NCBI RefSeq assembly: GCF_037038585.1 | Contig: NC_092520.1 | Location: forward strand, 525,001-589,000 | Direction of reading: 5' to 3' | From: Patagioenas fasciata | Taxonomy: Eukaryota; Chordata; Aves; Columbiformes; Columbidae | Length of the DNA stretch: 64,000 bases | Shown: positions 22,190-32,462 of the stretch, in pieces | How positions within the stretch are numbered: the first letter of the stretch is position 1 | Layout: every line of letters begins with the position of its first letter | Position numbers and translations under genes: made by a program | The notes under the pieces: model-generated | Database searches by the model: none | What the model was told of the DNA's origin: nothing | Seen by the model: only the letters and a program-made list of their open reading frames with translations

Positions 22190-22615
22190 GGACTCGTCAC
22201 GCCTGCTTTCCCAGAGCTGTGGGTCTCGCCGTGACCCGCAGCTGCATCACGTCAGCCCGGCCAGGGCCCCGAGGACGGGAGGTGCGAGGCAGCGTGGGTA
22301 TAATTGTGCGCAGGGGGACACGGTGGCACGGCTGGCACCGGGGACCTGCCGGTGTGCAGGGAGCGACACGCTGGTCGTGTGTGCGGTGCCAGGGTGGGGC
22401 TGGGCAGTGGGGGGAACACAGAGCACATCCCGGGCACGTCTGCTCAGCCGGAGGGTGCTCGTGGAGCTGCTGGGCTGGCACAGCGCGTCCTCCAGCCCCT
22501 GGAGCCCAGCAGAGCGGTGCCACTGTCCCCCCGCGCCGGCGCCGCAGCCGGGGCCCGCCGCAGCTCAGGGGTCCGCGGAGCTGCTTGCACGGTGGGTGTG
22601 GGGCCAGAAGGGTCT
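22190..22615. promoter_or_regulatory. CpG-rich segment, possible CpG island
   Basis: By eye the densest run of CG dinucleotides in the window (for example 'cgccgtgacccgc', 'cgcgccggcgccgcagccgg', 'gtccgcggagctg'). All frames stay open for about 170 codons on the + strand, a composition effect. It could be an unmethylated promoter island for an unseen transcript. No TATA box or coding exon can be tied to it. Confidence 0.4.
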
Positions 22616-24480
22616 CTAGGATGGCGAGAGCCTGTCACAGAGATGCCAAATTGGCAAGAACAATGTGAATAGCCTTCCCTTGCCGACCTGTGGCATCTGC
22701 TGCTCTCTGACTGATGTTGTTTCTGGGAGATGCGGTTGCTGAGTTAGAGATGTCGGTGCAGCACCAGCGGGCAGGATCAAACCACACACGGGTGATGTAA
22801 GTGTCAGCAAAGCCGCCATGGACCACCGTGACCAGTGCCCACGGCAGCATCCCACCCCCGCTCCCATGGGAGAGCTGCGAGTGCTCCGGCCATGCAAGAG
22901 AAACACCTTATTATTTCCTTTCCCTTGTTAGGAGATAACAAATCACCACTGACACCTTTCTCTCCCACCCTGTTTTTGTTTCCCCGGCCTCTCTCCCGAG
23001 GGCTGGTTATTCATGGGGGAGGCTGCCCCCACGGGTGGGGGCTCCATCCTCCGCAGCACCGGGTTGCTGCATTCTTTTCCTAGGTTACAGCTGTTGTTTT
23101 AAATGAGGATTGAAAGATTTTGGGAAAGCAGAATCCAAGGCGCTGCTCGGAGGTGTATCCTCTGTATTAATGCAGATTTGCAGGGGCGATGGGATTGCGG
23201 AGGAAGGGGCCTGATGCTGAGCGGCTCCTGTGGTGCAGAGCTCCTGTTGCACTGAGATTCCCACCTGCAGGTGCAGTGGATCCTCATTTACTTGTGGTTT
23301 CACATTTATGTTTTGCAAGAGGTGACGAGCTTTTCGTATGAGAGCACAGAATGCATGTGCTATCTGCATAAATAATATTTTGTCTGCTAATATACCACAT
23401 ATATTTTACTTCCATGCAATATTTATAGTGGATTGTTTTAAGTCATTTACAGAATCAGATAGTTACTATTTTGACAAATTTTATTTTCATAGACAGTCTA
23501 TTGTTGTGTTTTGTTTCTACGGGGCAGGCTCCTTGGGCTTTGTTGGTTCGGGTTACTTTAGACATGAAATGTGTCTCTCATTGAGCGCGAACAGGGATTC
23601 AGCTCTGTTGTTTAAAATACAATTGCTTTCTCATGCGTGGGGCCAATATTTTGGAATGCAGAAACCTCACGGTTCTGTTTTTCAGTACTTGCACCACTCT
23701 CTTATCTCAGCTGCGTTATGGGTAATTCCTATTTTGAGTTTTGATATTTAAGAGCTGAATGTTATTGCAGAAGCTGCTGGAAAAAGGAGTATTATCGTGT
23801 TTTAACTTGCGCGAGCCCGGGTCTGATCCACCCTCTGGTGCTCCTCAGTTTCTCCTTGGCTGGGGGGGAGCTCCATCTCCCACGGGTTGTCTCCTGACCT
23901 GAAGGTCTTCCCAAATACCTGGTTGAATTTAATTTCTGCCAGGTTTGCACTGGCAAAGAGGTGCAGAGGTTGAACTGGGTCCTTGAACCAAAGGGAAAGG
24001 GAGGGAGAAGTTTGGGGATAAGGAGGGGACATGGGCAGCCAACTTCAAACCCAGACCTAATTTTGTTCTCTGACCTGGTGTGAATCCAGCTACGTTAAAT
24101 CCCCCAGGTATCCCAGCTCCTGATGTCTGAGAACACCTTGTACATCCCTGCAAACGCTTCACGTTTCCTCTCTCATCCCTGACTTCTTCCTTCTACTCTG
24201 GACGTATAGAACATCAGTTTAAGGTATTTGTGCAATAAGGGTTGATTCTGTCTCCATTCACTCTGGCCTAAGCTGAAGTACTTGGGGGAAAAATACACTT
24301 ACATCATGTTAAAATCATGTGAGGAGAAAATTTGGGTATTGCTGTTTAAAACATAATAGGAGTTAAAGTGCATGCTGCAATACATTGCTGACCGCAGGTC
24401 TCCGTGATTTGGGGTGACACCTCTGGCTGTGGCTATGAGCAGATCAGAGAAGGTGATACAAGGCATTTGGTAGGATAGAA
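22616..24480. other. Intergenic between CpG-rich segment and OR52
   Basis: No gene recognised. The part around 23300-23770 is AT-rich with one 137-codon forward frame lacking any family signal. The 5' non-coding exon of the following receptor could lie here but cannot be placed. Confidence 0.45.
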
Positions 24481-24540
24481 GTGCTTAAGCATCTAAAATA
24501 ATGTTCTTCAGTGTCTTCTGCTGTCGCTTTCAGGTGAAAC

Positions 24541-25500
24541 ATGCCACCATGCAACCTTACCAGCTTGGGGCCAGCAACATTCCTCCTGGCTGGCATCCCG
24601 GGCATGGAGAAGTTGCACATCTGGATCTCCATCCCATTCTGCTCCATGTATCTGGCTGCCCTGCTGGGAAACGGTGTCCTGTTGTTTGTCATCAGGACAG
24701 AACGGAGCCTCCACCAGCCCATGTACCTCCTTCTGTCCATGCTGGCCGTCGCCGACCTGGTGCTGTCCACCACGACCGTGCCCAAGATGCTGGCCGTGTT
24801 CTGGTTCAGCGCGGGGGAGATTTCCTTCGGCGCCTGCCTGACCCAGATGTTCTTCCTGCACTTCACCTTCTCGGCAGAGTCGGTGATCCTGCTGGCCATG
24901 GCGTTCGACCGGTTTGTGGCCATCTGCGACCCGCTGCGGTACACGGCGGTGCTGACGCCGTCCGTCATCGTCAAAGCCGGGATGGTGGCTTTGCTGAGGA
25001 GTTTCTGCATCATTCTCCCGTGCGTATTTCTGCTGAAGCGGCTGCCGTTCTGCGCGCACAGCGTCATCCCGCACACCTACTGCGAGCACATGGGCATCGC
25101 CCGCCTGGCCCGCGCCGACATCTCTGTCAACATCTTGTACGGCCTCGCAGTGCCTTTCGCAGCGATAGTGGTGGACGTTGTGCTCATCGCTGTCTCCTAT
25201 GTCTTAATTCTGCTGGCATTATTCAGACTCCCTTCCAGGACTGCCCGTCACAAGGCTTTCAACACCTGTGGCTCTCATGTCTGTGTTATTTTGCTTTTCT
25301 ATATTCCTGCTTTTTTCACTGTTTTGACGCACCGCTTCGGCCAGGAGATCCCCCACCACGTCCACATTCTCCTGGCCAACCTGTACGTGCTCTTCCCCCC
25401 GCTGCTGAACCCCGTGGTGTATGGTGTGCGGACACAGCAGATAAAAGAGAAGGTTGTGAAAGCGTTCATCTGCCCCAAGGGTCGTTTGCTGCCAGAGTAA
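24541..25500 (+). CDS. Olfactory receptor, class I, OR52-type (intact)
   Basis: Seven-transmembrane G-protein-coupled odorant receptor of olfactory neuron cilia, expected to signal through G-olf and cAMP; class I receptors often detect hydrophilic volatiles such as acids. The ligand is unknown. Residues: N-glycosylation NLT at 5-7, [17 protein letters not shown] (18-34) leading into TM1, LLGN 41-44, SLHQPMY 56-62, [10 protein letters not shown] (TM2), disulphide Cys 99, [10 protein letters not shown] 120-129 (DRY variant), HTYCEH 178-183, SY 219-220 (TM5), KAFNTCGSH 238-246 (TM6), [20 protein letters not shown] typical of OR52, and NPVVYGVRT 290-298 (TM7). The length of 319 is normal. No intron in the coding region. 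A 3' splice site (tgctgtcgctttcag, ends 24533) lies 7 bases before the ATG, consistent with a non-coding 5' exon. A stronger Kozak ATG (ccaccATGc, 24549) is out of frame. Subfamily assignment is from signature motifs; the exact member is not known. Confidence 0.96.
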   Translation: MPPCNLTSLGPATFLLAGIPGMEKLHIWISIPFCSMYLAALLGNGVLLFVIRTERSLHQPMYLLLSMLAVADLVLSTTTVPKMLAVFWFSAGEISFGACLTQMFFLHFTFSAESVILLAMAFDRFVAICDPLRYTAVLTPSVIVKAGMVALLRSFCIILPCVFLLKRLPFCAHSVIPHTYCEHMGIARLARADISVNILYGLAVPFAAIVVDVVLIAVSYVLILLALFRLPSRTARHKAFNTCGSHVCVILLFYIPAFFTVLTHRFGQEIPHHVHILLANLYVLFPPLLNPVVYGVRTQQIKEKVVKAFICPKGRLLPE

Positions 25501-26370
25501 GAGTGAAGTGTCCCTGCCAGGAGGTGATGAACACCTTGGTGGGACTCCAGATGCTCTCTTTGCACTGTTTCAGGCAACTTGCCCAAGTCTTCTGCGATCA
25601 AAGTAAAATGCAGGACACCCGCCAGCCCCTGCATCACTTACCCCAACAATCTGTAGAAAACCTAAGACAAAATGCAAAATTTGGGGCCTCTAATTGGCTG
25701 TGGAGGGAGAGTGATCAAAGAAATGAGAACCTACCCCAGATACGTCACTCGTGGGAAATCCCCTACAAAGTGGAGGCAACACGGCTTTCACTGTGACGAT
25801 AAATCTACATCTCATCTGTTTCCTCTCGAGTCAGGTAAAACATGTTTAATGAACTGGTTCTTCTGAATCACAGGTGTGTAATGGAGTTTGCTTTAGGAAT
25901 TGCTTGTTCGTTAAAATTCATAGTATTGAAAAAGTCTCCAAAAGGAATAACACAAAAATAAAAGCAATTGTTTCACGTTTGCACGCAGGGGGTCTCTTTA
26001 TTCCTTAACAACATTATTTGGCTCTACTTTGAGTAAACACATGGGTGAAAAACTGTTCCCAAAAGGACACCTGAAACTATTTATTTTTACTGAGGCACCA
26101 GACATGGTTTCTGTGGCTGAAAATGAGCAGCTCGAAAACTTCACCACGGTGGAGAGTCTTTACCAGATGTTTGCTGCTAAACAGATGTTTTTCCTGATGT
26201 CTAAACCACTGGGATGGCTTTTGATGCTGCATAAACCTGGGGAGCTCTGTGCTGGGCTCTTATTTTGGGGAACATCTGGCAGAACAGGGAGTTAGTGGAA
26301 GTCTCGGTGCCGCAGCGAAATGTCCTGCCTTGGTGGCTTGTGCTGTCACCACTGGCGCTTGCTGCCATTT
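25501..26370 (+). other. OR52 3' flank and intergenic DNA
   Basis: Follows the OR52 stop codon. An AATAAA lies at about 25955-25962 ('acaaaaataaaagcaattg'), which could serve the receptor transcript. No other gene recognised. The right end carries TTGCTGAGTCAC (26369-26380), an NF-E2/MARE-like motif. Confidence 0.45.
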
Positions 26371-26381
26371 GCTGAGTCACG

Positions 26382-26616
26382 TCATTTTGGTTGGAAGACC
26401 CCCTCAAGATCATGGAGTCCAACCATAACCCATCCCTGCCCCTGCCCCATGTCCTGAGAACCTCCTGTCCGTCTGTCCAACCCTCCAGGGCTGGTGACTC
26501 CAGCACTGCCCTGGGCAGCCTGTTCAATGCCCCACAGCCCTTTGGGGAAGAAATTGTTCCCAGATCCAACCTCACCCTCCCCTTGGCGCAACTTGAGGCC
26601 GTTTCCTCTCTTCCTA
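26382..26616 (-). mobile_element. CR1 3' fragment (minus), missing its tail
   Basis: 'attttggttggaagaccccc', then 'catggagtccaaccataacc', then the 'ctttggggaagaaattgttc' block. It is truncated just before the simple repeat at 26617. Confidence 0.9.
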
Positions 26617-26830
26617 AATAGAATCAGAATAGAATAGAATAGAATAGAATAGAATAGAATAGAATAGAATAGAATAGAATAGAATAGAATAGAATAGAAT
26701 AGAATAATGGAGTGGAATGGAATGGAATGGAATGGAATGGAATGGAATGGAATGGAATAGAATAGAATAGAATAGAATAGAATAGAATAGAATAGAATAG
26801 AATAGAATAGAATAGAATAGAATAGAATAG
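26617..26830. repeat. AATAG/AATGG pentanucleotide array
   Basis: About 17 units of AATAG, then about 10 units of AATGG (26706-26757), then about 15 units of AATAG. Block structure with sharp switches. It begins next to one CR1 and runs straight into the inverted tail of another CR1 at 26831, whose 3' tail in that orientation has AGAAT-type repeats. Confidence 0.97.
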
Positions 26831-27105
26831 ACTATTTCAGTTGGAAGTGACATACAATGACCATCTAGTCCAACTGCCTGACCACTTCAGGGTTGACCAG
26901 AAGTTAAAGCATTAAGACATTAAGGGCATTGTCCAAATGCCTGTTAAACACTGACAGGCGTGGGGCATCGAGCACATCTCCAGGAGCCTGTTCCAGTGTT
27001 TGACCACCTTTTCAGTAAAAAAATGCTTCCTAATGTCTAAACTTCCCCTGACACAGCTTGGAGCCATTCCCACGCATCCCATCAGTGGATCCCAGGGAGA
27101 AGAGA
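26831..27105 (-). mobile_element. CR1 fragment (minus), distinct subfamily
   Basis: 'gactatttcagttggaagtg', then 'cagtgtttgaccaccttttc' and 'aaaatgcttcctaatgtcta', the reverse complement of a CR1 3' region. A short relative sits at 46817. Its tail has apparently expanded into the adjoining AATAG array. Confidence 0.85.
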
Positions 27106-27480
27106 TGAGCATGAGTGAAATGAGTCACCAGGCAGCATGTCCCCGTGTCCCTCGCTGTGTCAGAAGCACATCAGTAGTGACTGTGGTTGAGACATTGTGA
27201 CAGGCTCAGGGTGACCAGTGACCTTGCTGGGATGACTGGGTGTCTGTCAGTGATGTTGTGAAACATCCACCAGCCAGGACAAGGTGCAGGAACCGTGTCT
27301 GGAAGCACTTTAGGTTTTCTGCTCATAGTTTTACTCATTCACCCAGCATTTGAACTACCGTTTCCGCAGAGCAAAGAAAAACCCTTTGCTGGAGCTGTGG
27401 TCTTCTCAGGGTGATTTTTAGAGCTCTACAATCAGCAAACGATACACCACCAGCAGCAAAGAAGAGCTATGTGTACCACA
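27106..27480. other. Intergenic, no gene recognised
   Basis: Nothing recognisable. Confidence 0.45.
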
Positions 27481-27483
27481 CAC

Positions 27484-27988
27484 AGGTATGTGAGACCGCA
27501 TCTGGAATATCATGTCCAGTTGTGGCCCCTCAGCTCCAGAAGGACAGGGAACTGCTGGAGAGAGTCCAGCGCAGCCACCAAGATGCTGAAGGGAGTGGAG
27601 CATCTCCCGTGTGAGGAAAGGCTGAGGGAGCTGGGGCTCTGGAGCTGGAGAAGAGGAGACTGAGGGGGGACTCATTCCTGGGGATCAATATGGAAAGGGG
27701 CAGTGTCAGGAGGATGGAGCCAGGCTCTTCTGGGTGACAACCAGTGACAGGACAAGGGGCAATGGGTGCAAACTGGAACACAGGAGGTTCCACTTTGATA
27801 GGAGAAGAAACTTCTTCATGGTGAGGGTGTCAGAGCCTGGCCCAGGCTGCCCAGGGAGGTTGTGGAGTCTCCTTCTCTGCAGACATTCAAACCCGCCTGG
27901 ACCCCTTCCTGTGGAACCTCAGCTGGGTGTTCCTGCTCCGGGGGGATTGCACTGGATGAGCTTTCCAGGGCCCTTCAACCCCTGACAT
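27484..27988 (+). mobile_element. CR1 3' fragment
   Basis: From 'tatgtgagaccgcatctgga' through 'gctcttctgggtgacaacca' to 'cttcaacccctgacatt'. The terminal ATTCTRTG repeats are absent, so the end has been lost or replaced. Confidence 0.93.
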
Positions 27989-29035
27989 TATTCTCTGTTT
28001 CTGCGAAGGAGAATGGACAGAGAAAATTCAAACTGAAAGAACGATGCACATCTCTTCGCCACAGATCTTCCATTTCAGAAATGAATAATGGTGCATTCAT
28101 AGTTTAGAGGAAACTCTGGCATCTAGAAAGTAAGTGCTGAAATAAATTATTGATGTCAAATCCTACCAACACGCTTGCTGCAGAGTGGCTGCTTTCTTGG
28201 GGTATCCAGCCAAGAGCTTGAACATCTCTTGGGCATCACTGTGCAACAGCAGCTGGAGGAACCAGGGCGATGCTCCCCAAGGCAGAGCTGCAGACGTGGT
28301 CAGCGGCTGCACAGCACCTCACAGCAGCCTAATGCACTGCCTTGTATGGCTGATCACCTTTACTATCAGCTCTTTTGTTGCTAAAATGCACCTTTTCATT
28401 TGAGTTCCTGTATCTAAAAATGGCCAAAAAAATCTAATGCCATTCATAGGTGGAACATAATAGTTTTCCTTCAGTGTTTGGCTTCATTTCTTGTTAATCA
28501 GAGATAATGCCTGGGATTGTTATTTAGTGAAGAAATTGTAAGTACAACCCACGTTACTTATTTAAAGCTAGCTCTTAGGAATTACAAAGCTGATGCTTGA
28601 CTCCAAGTCAGAGCAGGTTCCAGTAACAGGTGTGTGTATAATTTATTGTAATTGCTACAGCAATGTGTATTTAATTCATCATTACTTTATTTTTCATTTA
28701 ATGGTATCAATTAATTTTACAGCAGAAATCATGGCTGTATTGTCCAAACTGATATAATGGCCTAACAAGGGACCCGGAGGGTTTGTAACCTCTAAGAATC
28801 CACCAGTTTATGAAGAAAGAAGGAAAGAAGTGTTATGTGTTCTCATTTTGAGCAGCAAATGTAGGTTAGGTGATTTCCCTAAGGTATATCAGGCCTCTCT
28901 TCAGAAAGCTAAACAGGATTAAGGTCTTTCATGGTAATGTCTCATCTTCCAAACCAATGCTGCTTGTGCCAATCTGCTCTCCCTTGCAGCTCTGCTCTCG
29001 CTGGGTTCAGCAGCAAACACCTCTGATGCCTCTGC
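27989..29035. other. Intergenic, AT-rich
   Basis: Stop-dense AT-rich DNA (especially 28380-28870). Nothing recognisable. Confidence 0.45.
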
Positions 29036-29040
29036 ACCAG

Positions 29041-29184
29041 CCAGATGTGCAGCACCAGTCACATCTACAGCATCGGCCAGATGTGCAGCACCAGCCATAT
29101 CTACAGCACCAACCAGATGTGCAGCACTGGTGAGCTGTGTGGCATCATCCAGATGTGCAACACTGGCCAGATGTCCACACCATC
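29041..29184 (+). repeat. 18-bp minisatellite, 8 units
   Basis: Eight diverged 18-bp units, alternating between 'ccagatgtgcagcaccag' and a 'ccatatctacagcaccaa'-like type, so a 36-bp higher-order period is visible in the first half. Because 18 is a multiple of 3 one frame reads a repeated QPDVQH-like peptide, but it has no gene context and stops soon after. Confidence 0.9.
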
Positions 29185-31265
29185 ACCCACGGCTGCCATG
29201 GGCTGGGGGTGCAAAAACCATTTGTACACCAAAGTCCTGTTGTCAGGTTGAGCAGCATATGTGCTGAAATGGGAACACGACACTTGACTGCATCATAAAA
29301 ATACATGAAATGTGCACAAAACTGTCCTGGAAAACCTTTGCCTCCTGCAACCAAGTGCCGTTCCTGTAGTGAGATACCAGCACTGACCTTTGCCGCAGCA
29401 CCAAACCTCACCTTCCCGAGAAAAGAGTGTGGATGATGCCATGTGAGATTCTTTGGGGCCAAACCTCACCTTATCTTTTCTTGTAACTCACTATATACAT
29501 TTATCTTTTTCTAAATGCAGAAAGTCATGTGCATTTTTAGCTTTTAAGTGCCCTTATCTCAAAACTGATGGTGATTACAGGCTTAATTGTCCATAAAAAA
29601 TATATTTGCCTGAAGAAGCAGTCTCATTCAAGCGTTGCTTAAGGTGCAGTGAGAACAGTTTTGCTGTTCCTAATCTCTACTTATACACAGGGCTGGTTGC
29701 TCAGGGTGTGTTGCAAATCAGGAATTTGAAAGGGCAGAGTTCAGAAGGGATTCTGGTTCTGCCGCCCCCGTGCCTTGCAAGGGAGATATTTTGTTCTGCT
29801 GCTTGAGCTTCCTCCACCGTGTTGAAACCACAGGAATATTTCAGGCCACCTTTCAGCCCCTAGTGCCACCGGTTCGTTTGAAATGGGGAGGAGAACGATG
29901 CTGTGTGACTCCCTGAGCATCCTCATCTCCCAGAGGGGTCCTGGGGGACGGAGGCTGTCCGGAGCTGTTGGTTACTGCCACTAGCAAGACTCCCAAGGAA
30001 AGCTTGGTTAGCAATGTGCCAGGCTTCGGTTTTGACGGATGAGGCCACGTTGCTCTTCTGGACACCTTCAGGATATGAATCCTGGTGTAATGCAACCCCC
30101 CAGCTGACCCAAAGATCTGGAAGCTGCTGAAGGAATTGCAGATAGGGACAGGAAGGGGAAAATGAGGCAAAATGCAAAATACGGATAGGATTGAGACGTG
30201 GTCTTGAAGTACATGGCAGGAGGCTGAGGGTGGGAACATGGGGTGGTGTCTTCAGAAACAGATCCTCTGAAGGCGTTTGCGCAGGGCAGCACGGTGAGAC
30301 CTCCCGTGGGCTGTGGTCACACGGGACCTGCAGGGCTGTGTCCGCTCCAGCTGCACGTCAGGAGCAGAAACCCCCAGAACGGATAATCCCGTTTTGCTTC
30401 TCTCTGGCATGCCCAGGATGGGGCACAGCTCAGGTGCGGGCTGGAAAACATAGACAATAATGGTCCCCAAGCAGCTGTCGTGACCTAAAGGGACGTGCTC
30501 ACATCCGCAGCATTGGGGATGGCGCAGGAGAGTTCTGGGACTGGAGAAGGTGGTGATGGCATCTCCCAGAGCTGAACGGAGACTCCATTAGCAGCTCGGC
30601 AGGTACCAGAGCCTGTCCTGGCTTTGGAGGCATCAAGACAGAGTGTCTGCAAACACCAGCTCCATGCTCCGCGTTTATCTGGTTTGCAGATCATGCACTT
30701 GGAGTGTTTTCTTCCTTTGCTCTTGCCAATGGTTTTTTTAATGGTCAGTTTCTGCTAATATTGGTTTCCTGTCACAAAGGCACTGATCGCTGCTACAGAA
30801 TGAGCCAAAACTTTCTCTTCTGTTTGAGAATATTGATGAATGCACCTGTGGTGTGTGAACTATTGTTTTCAATTTTAGCAGTACAAAGACAGCTGTGGAT
30901 GATTCAGTTTTGCCTCATGGTTGTGGTGCCTCCCAGGATTTCCTTCCATCAGTTTCTTCAGTTTAACTCGTGTCTTGGCCGTCCTTTCTCAGTGGTACTT
31001 GGAGGTTATTTCTTCCCTTATGCTCGATTTCCCTACATAGTTCCCCTCTACAAAAGGCCCTTTTGTTTCTGCTTCCTAAGTTTTGGAGCAAGGAACTGTT
31101 ACTTCAGCCTTGATGTGACCTTTAATTCTTAATTACTGGTGATGGGACCTTTAATTCCTTTAATTCTTAATTCTACTCCTGTTATTCATGTTGTTACTTC
31201 TGTATAAAATTGTTGATGAGCAGTTTGCTGTAATGTTAATGCTTTCAGCCAGCTCTTCCCTGTTG
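29185..31265. other. Intergenic, no gene recognised
   Basis: Includes a 142-codon forward open frame (30704-31132) rich in Phe, Cys and Leu with no family resemblance and no start or splice context to support it. I see no repeat family. Confidence 0.45.
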
Positions 31266-31269
31266 CTGG

Positions 31270-31365
31270 GGTTGGGACCTGGAAGACCAGAGGTGGGGAG
31301 GATCTGCTCTGCCCTCCTGAGGCCACATCTGGAGTACTGTGTCCAGTTCTGGGCTTCCCAGTATG
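31270..31365 (+). mobile_element. CR1 fragment, internal piece
   Basis: 'ccctcctgaggccacatctg' followed by 'gtactgtgtccagttctggg', a forward CR1 segment that stops abruptly where a minus copy begins. Confidence 0.8.
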
Positions 31366-31371
31366 ACATAT

Positions 31372-31942
31372 GGACCCACAACCTCCCTGGGCAGCCTGGG
31401 CCAGGCTCTGTCACCCTCATTGAGAAGAAGCTTCTTCTCAAGTTTAAGTGGAACCTCTTGTGTTCCAGCTTAAACCCATTACCCCTTGTCCTACCATTGT
31501 TTGTCACCCAGAAGAGCCTGGCTCCATCCTCCTGACACTGCCCCTTTCCATATTGATCCCCATGAATGAGTCCCCCCTCAGTGTCCTCTTCTCCAGCTCC
31601 AGAGCCCCAGCTCCCTCAGCCTTTCCTCACACGGGAGATGCTCCACTCCCTCCAGCATCTTGGTGGCTGCGCTGGACTCTCTCCAGCAGTTCCCTGTCCT
31701 TCTGGAACTGAGGGGCCACAACTGGACACAATATTCCAGGGGTGGTCTCCCCAGGGCAGAGCAGAGGGGCAGGAGAACCTCTCTGACCTACTGACCACCC
31801 CCTTCTAACCCACCCCAGGTACCATTGGCCTTCCTGGCCACAAGGGCCCAGTGCTGGCTCATGGTCACCCTGCTGTCCCCAGGACCCCCAGGTCCCTTTC
31901 CCCTATGCTGCTCTCTAATAGGTCCTTCCCCAACTTATATTG
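31372..31942 (-). mobile_element. CR1 fragment (minus), includes end of RT region
   Basis: From 'cacaacctccctgggcagcc' to 'tccccaacttatattgg'. The right part ('ctggctcatggtcaccctgc', 'ccaggacccccaggtccctt') is the reverse complement of the far end of CR1 ORF2. The inverted tail is missing at the left. Confidence 0.9.
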
Positions 31943-32106
31943 GAATCTGGGGTTGTTCCTGCCTCTGGAGACATTCAAAACCCACCTGGACACCTTCCTG
32001 TGGAATCTCAGCTGGGTGTTCCTGCTCCATGGGGGGATTGCACTGGATGAGCTTTCCAGGTCCCTTCCAATCCCTGACATTCTGGGATTCTATGATTCTG
32101 TGATAC
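31943..32106 (+). mobile_element. CR1 3' end
   Basis: 'cctctggagacattcaaaac' to the tail 'gggattctatgattctgtga'. It adjoins the minus copy in inverted orientation. Confidence 0.9.
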
Positions 32107-32184
32107 TGGACTGGGCTGACCCTGTATGTTCAGCCTGGAGGGGAAAAGGATTGGGGGAATAAACACCTGATAAGAGGGAACGAA

Positions 32185-32462
32185 GATGAGGGCACCAGAT
32201 CTTTCTAGTGGTGCCCAGTGTTACAACAGGAAGTAATGGGCACAAACTGAAATACAGGAAATTCCTTTTAAACACAAGTAAGTGATTTTTGTTGCAAGGA
32301 TTGCCAGTGGCTCAGGGTGGTTGTGGAGTCTCCATCCTTGGAGATATTCAAAAGCCACCCGGACGTGGTCCAGAGCAATGGCTCTGGGTGGCCCTGCTTG
32401 AGCAGCGAGTTGGCCCAGGTGATCTCCAGAGGTCCCTGCCAACCTCAGCCAGTCTGCGATGC
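32185..32462 (+). mobile_element. Diverged CR1 3' fragment
   Basis: 'gtgcccagtgttacaacagg', then 'catccttggagatattcaaa', then 'caacctcagccagtctgcga'. Tail repeats are not seen. An older subfamily. Confidence 0.8.

Noticed and set aside
22165..22668. 167-codon frame in the CpG-rich segment
   Set aside because: Several frames are open on both strands because of GC content; no domain seen.
23338..23751. 137-codon forward frame in AT-rich DNA
   Set aside because: No family resemblance; biased to Phe, Tyr and Ile as expected from composition.
24444..25089. Two long antisense frames opposite OR52
   Set aside because: Composition shadows of the receptor coding sequence.
24501..25796. 431-codon forward frame overlapping the OR52 gene
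   Set aside because: Shadow of the GC-rich receptor exon in another frame; its translation has no family signal, whereas the 319-codon frame has all OR motifs.
26706..26757. (AATGG)n block as a centromeric satellite like human satellite III
   Set aside because: Only about 50 bases, flanked by AATAG units and a CR1 tail; local microsatellite origin explains it.
30704..31132. 142-codon forward frame
   Set aside because: No recognisable family, no supporting start or splice signals, chance length in moderately AT-rich DNA.
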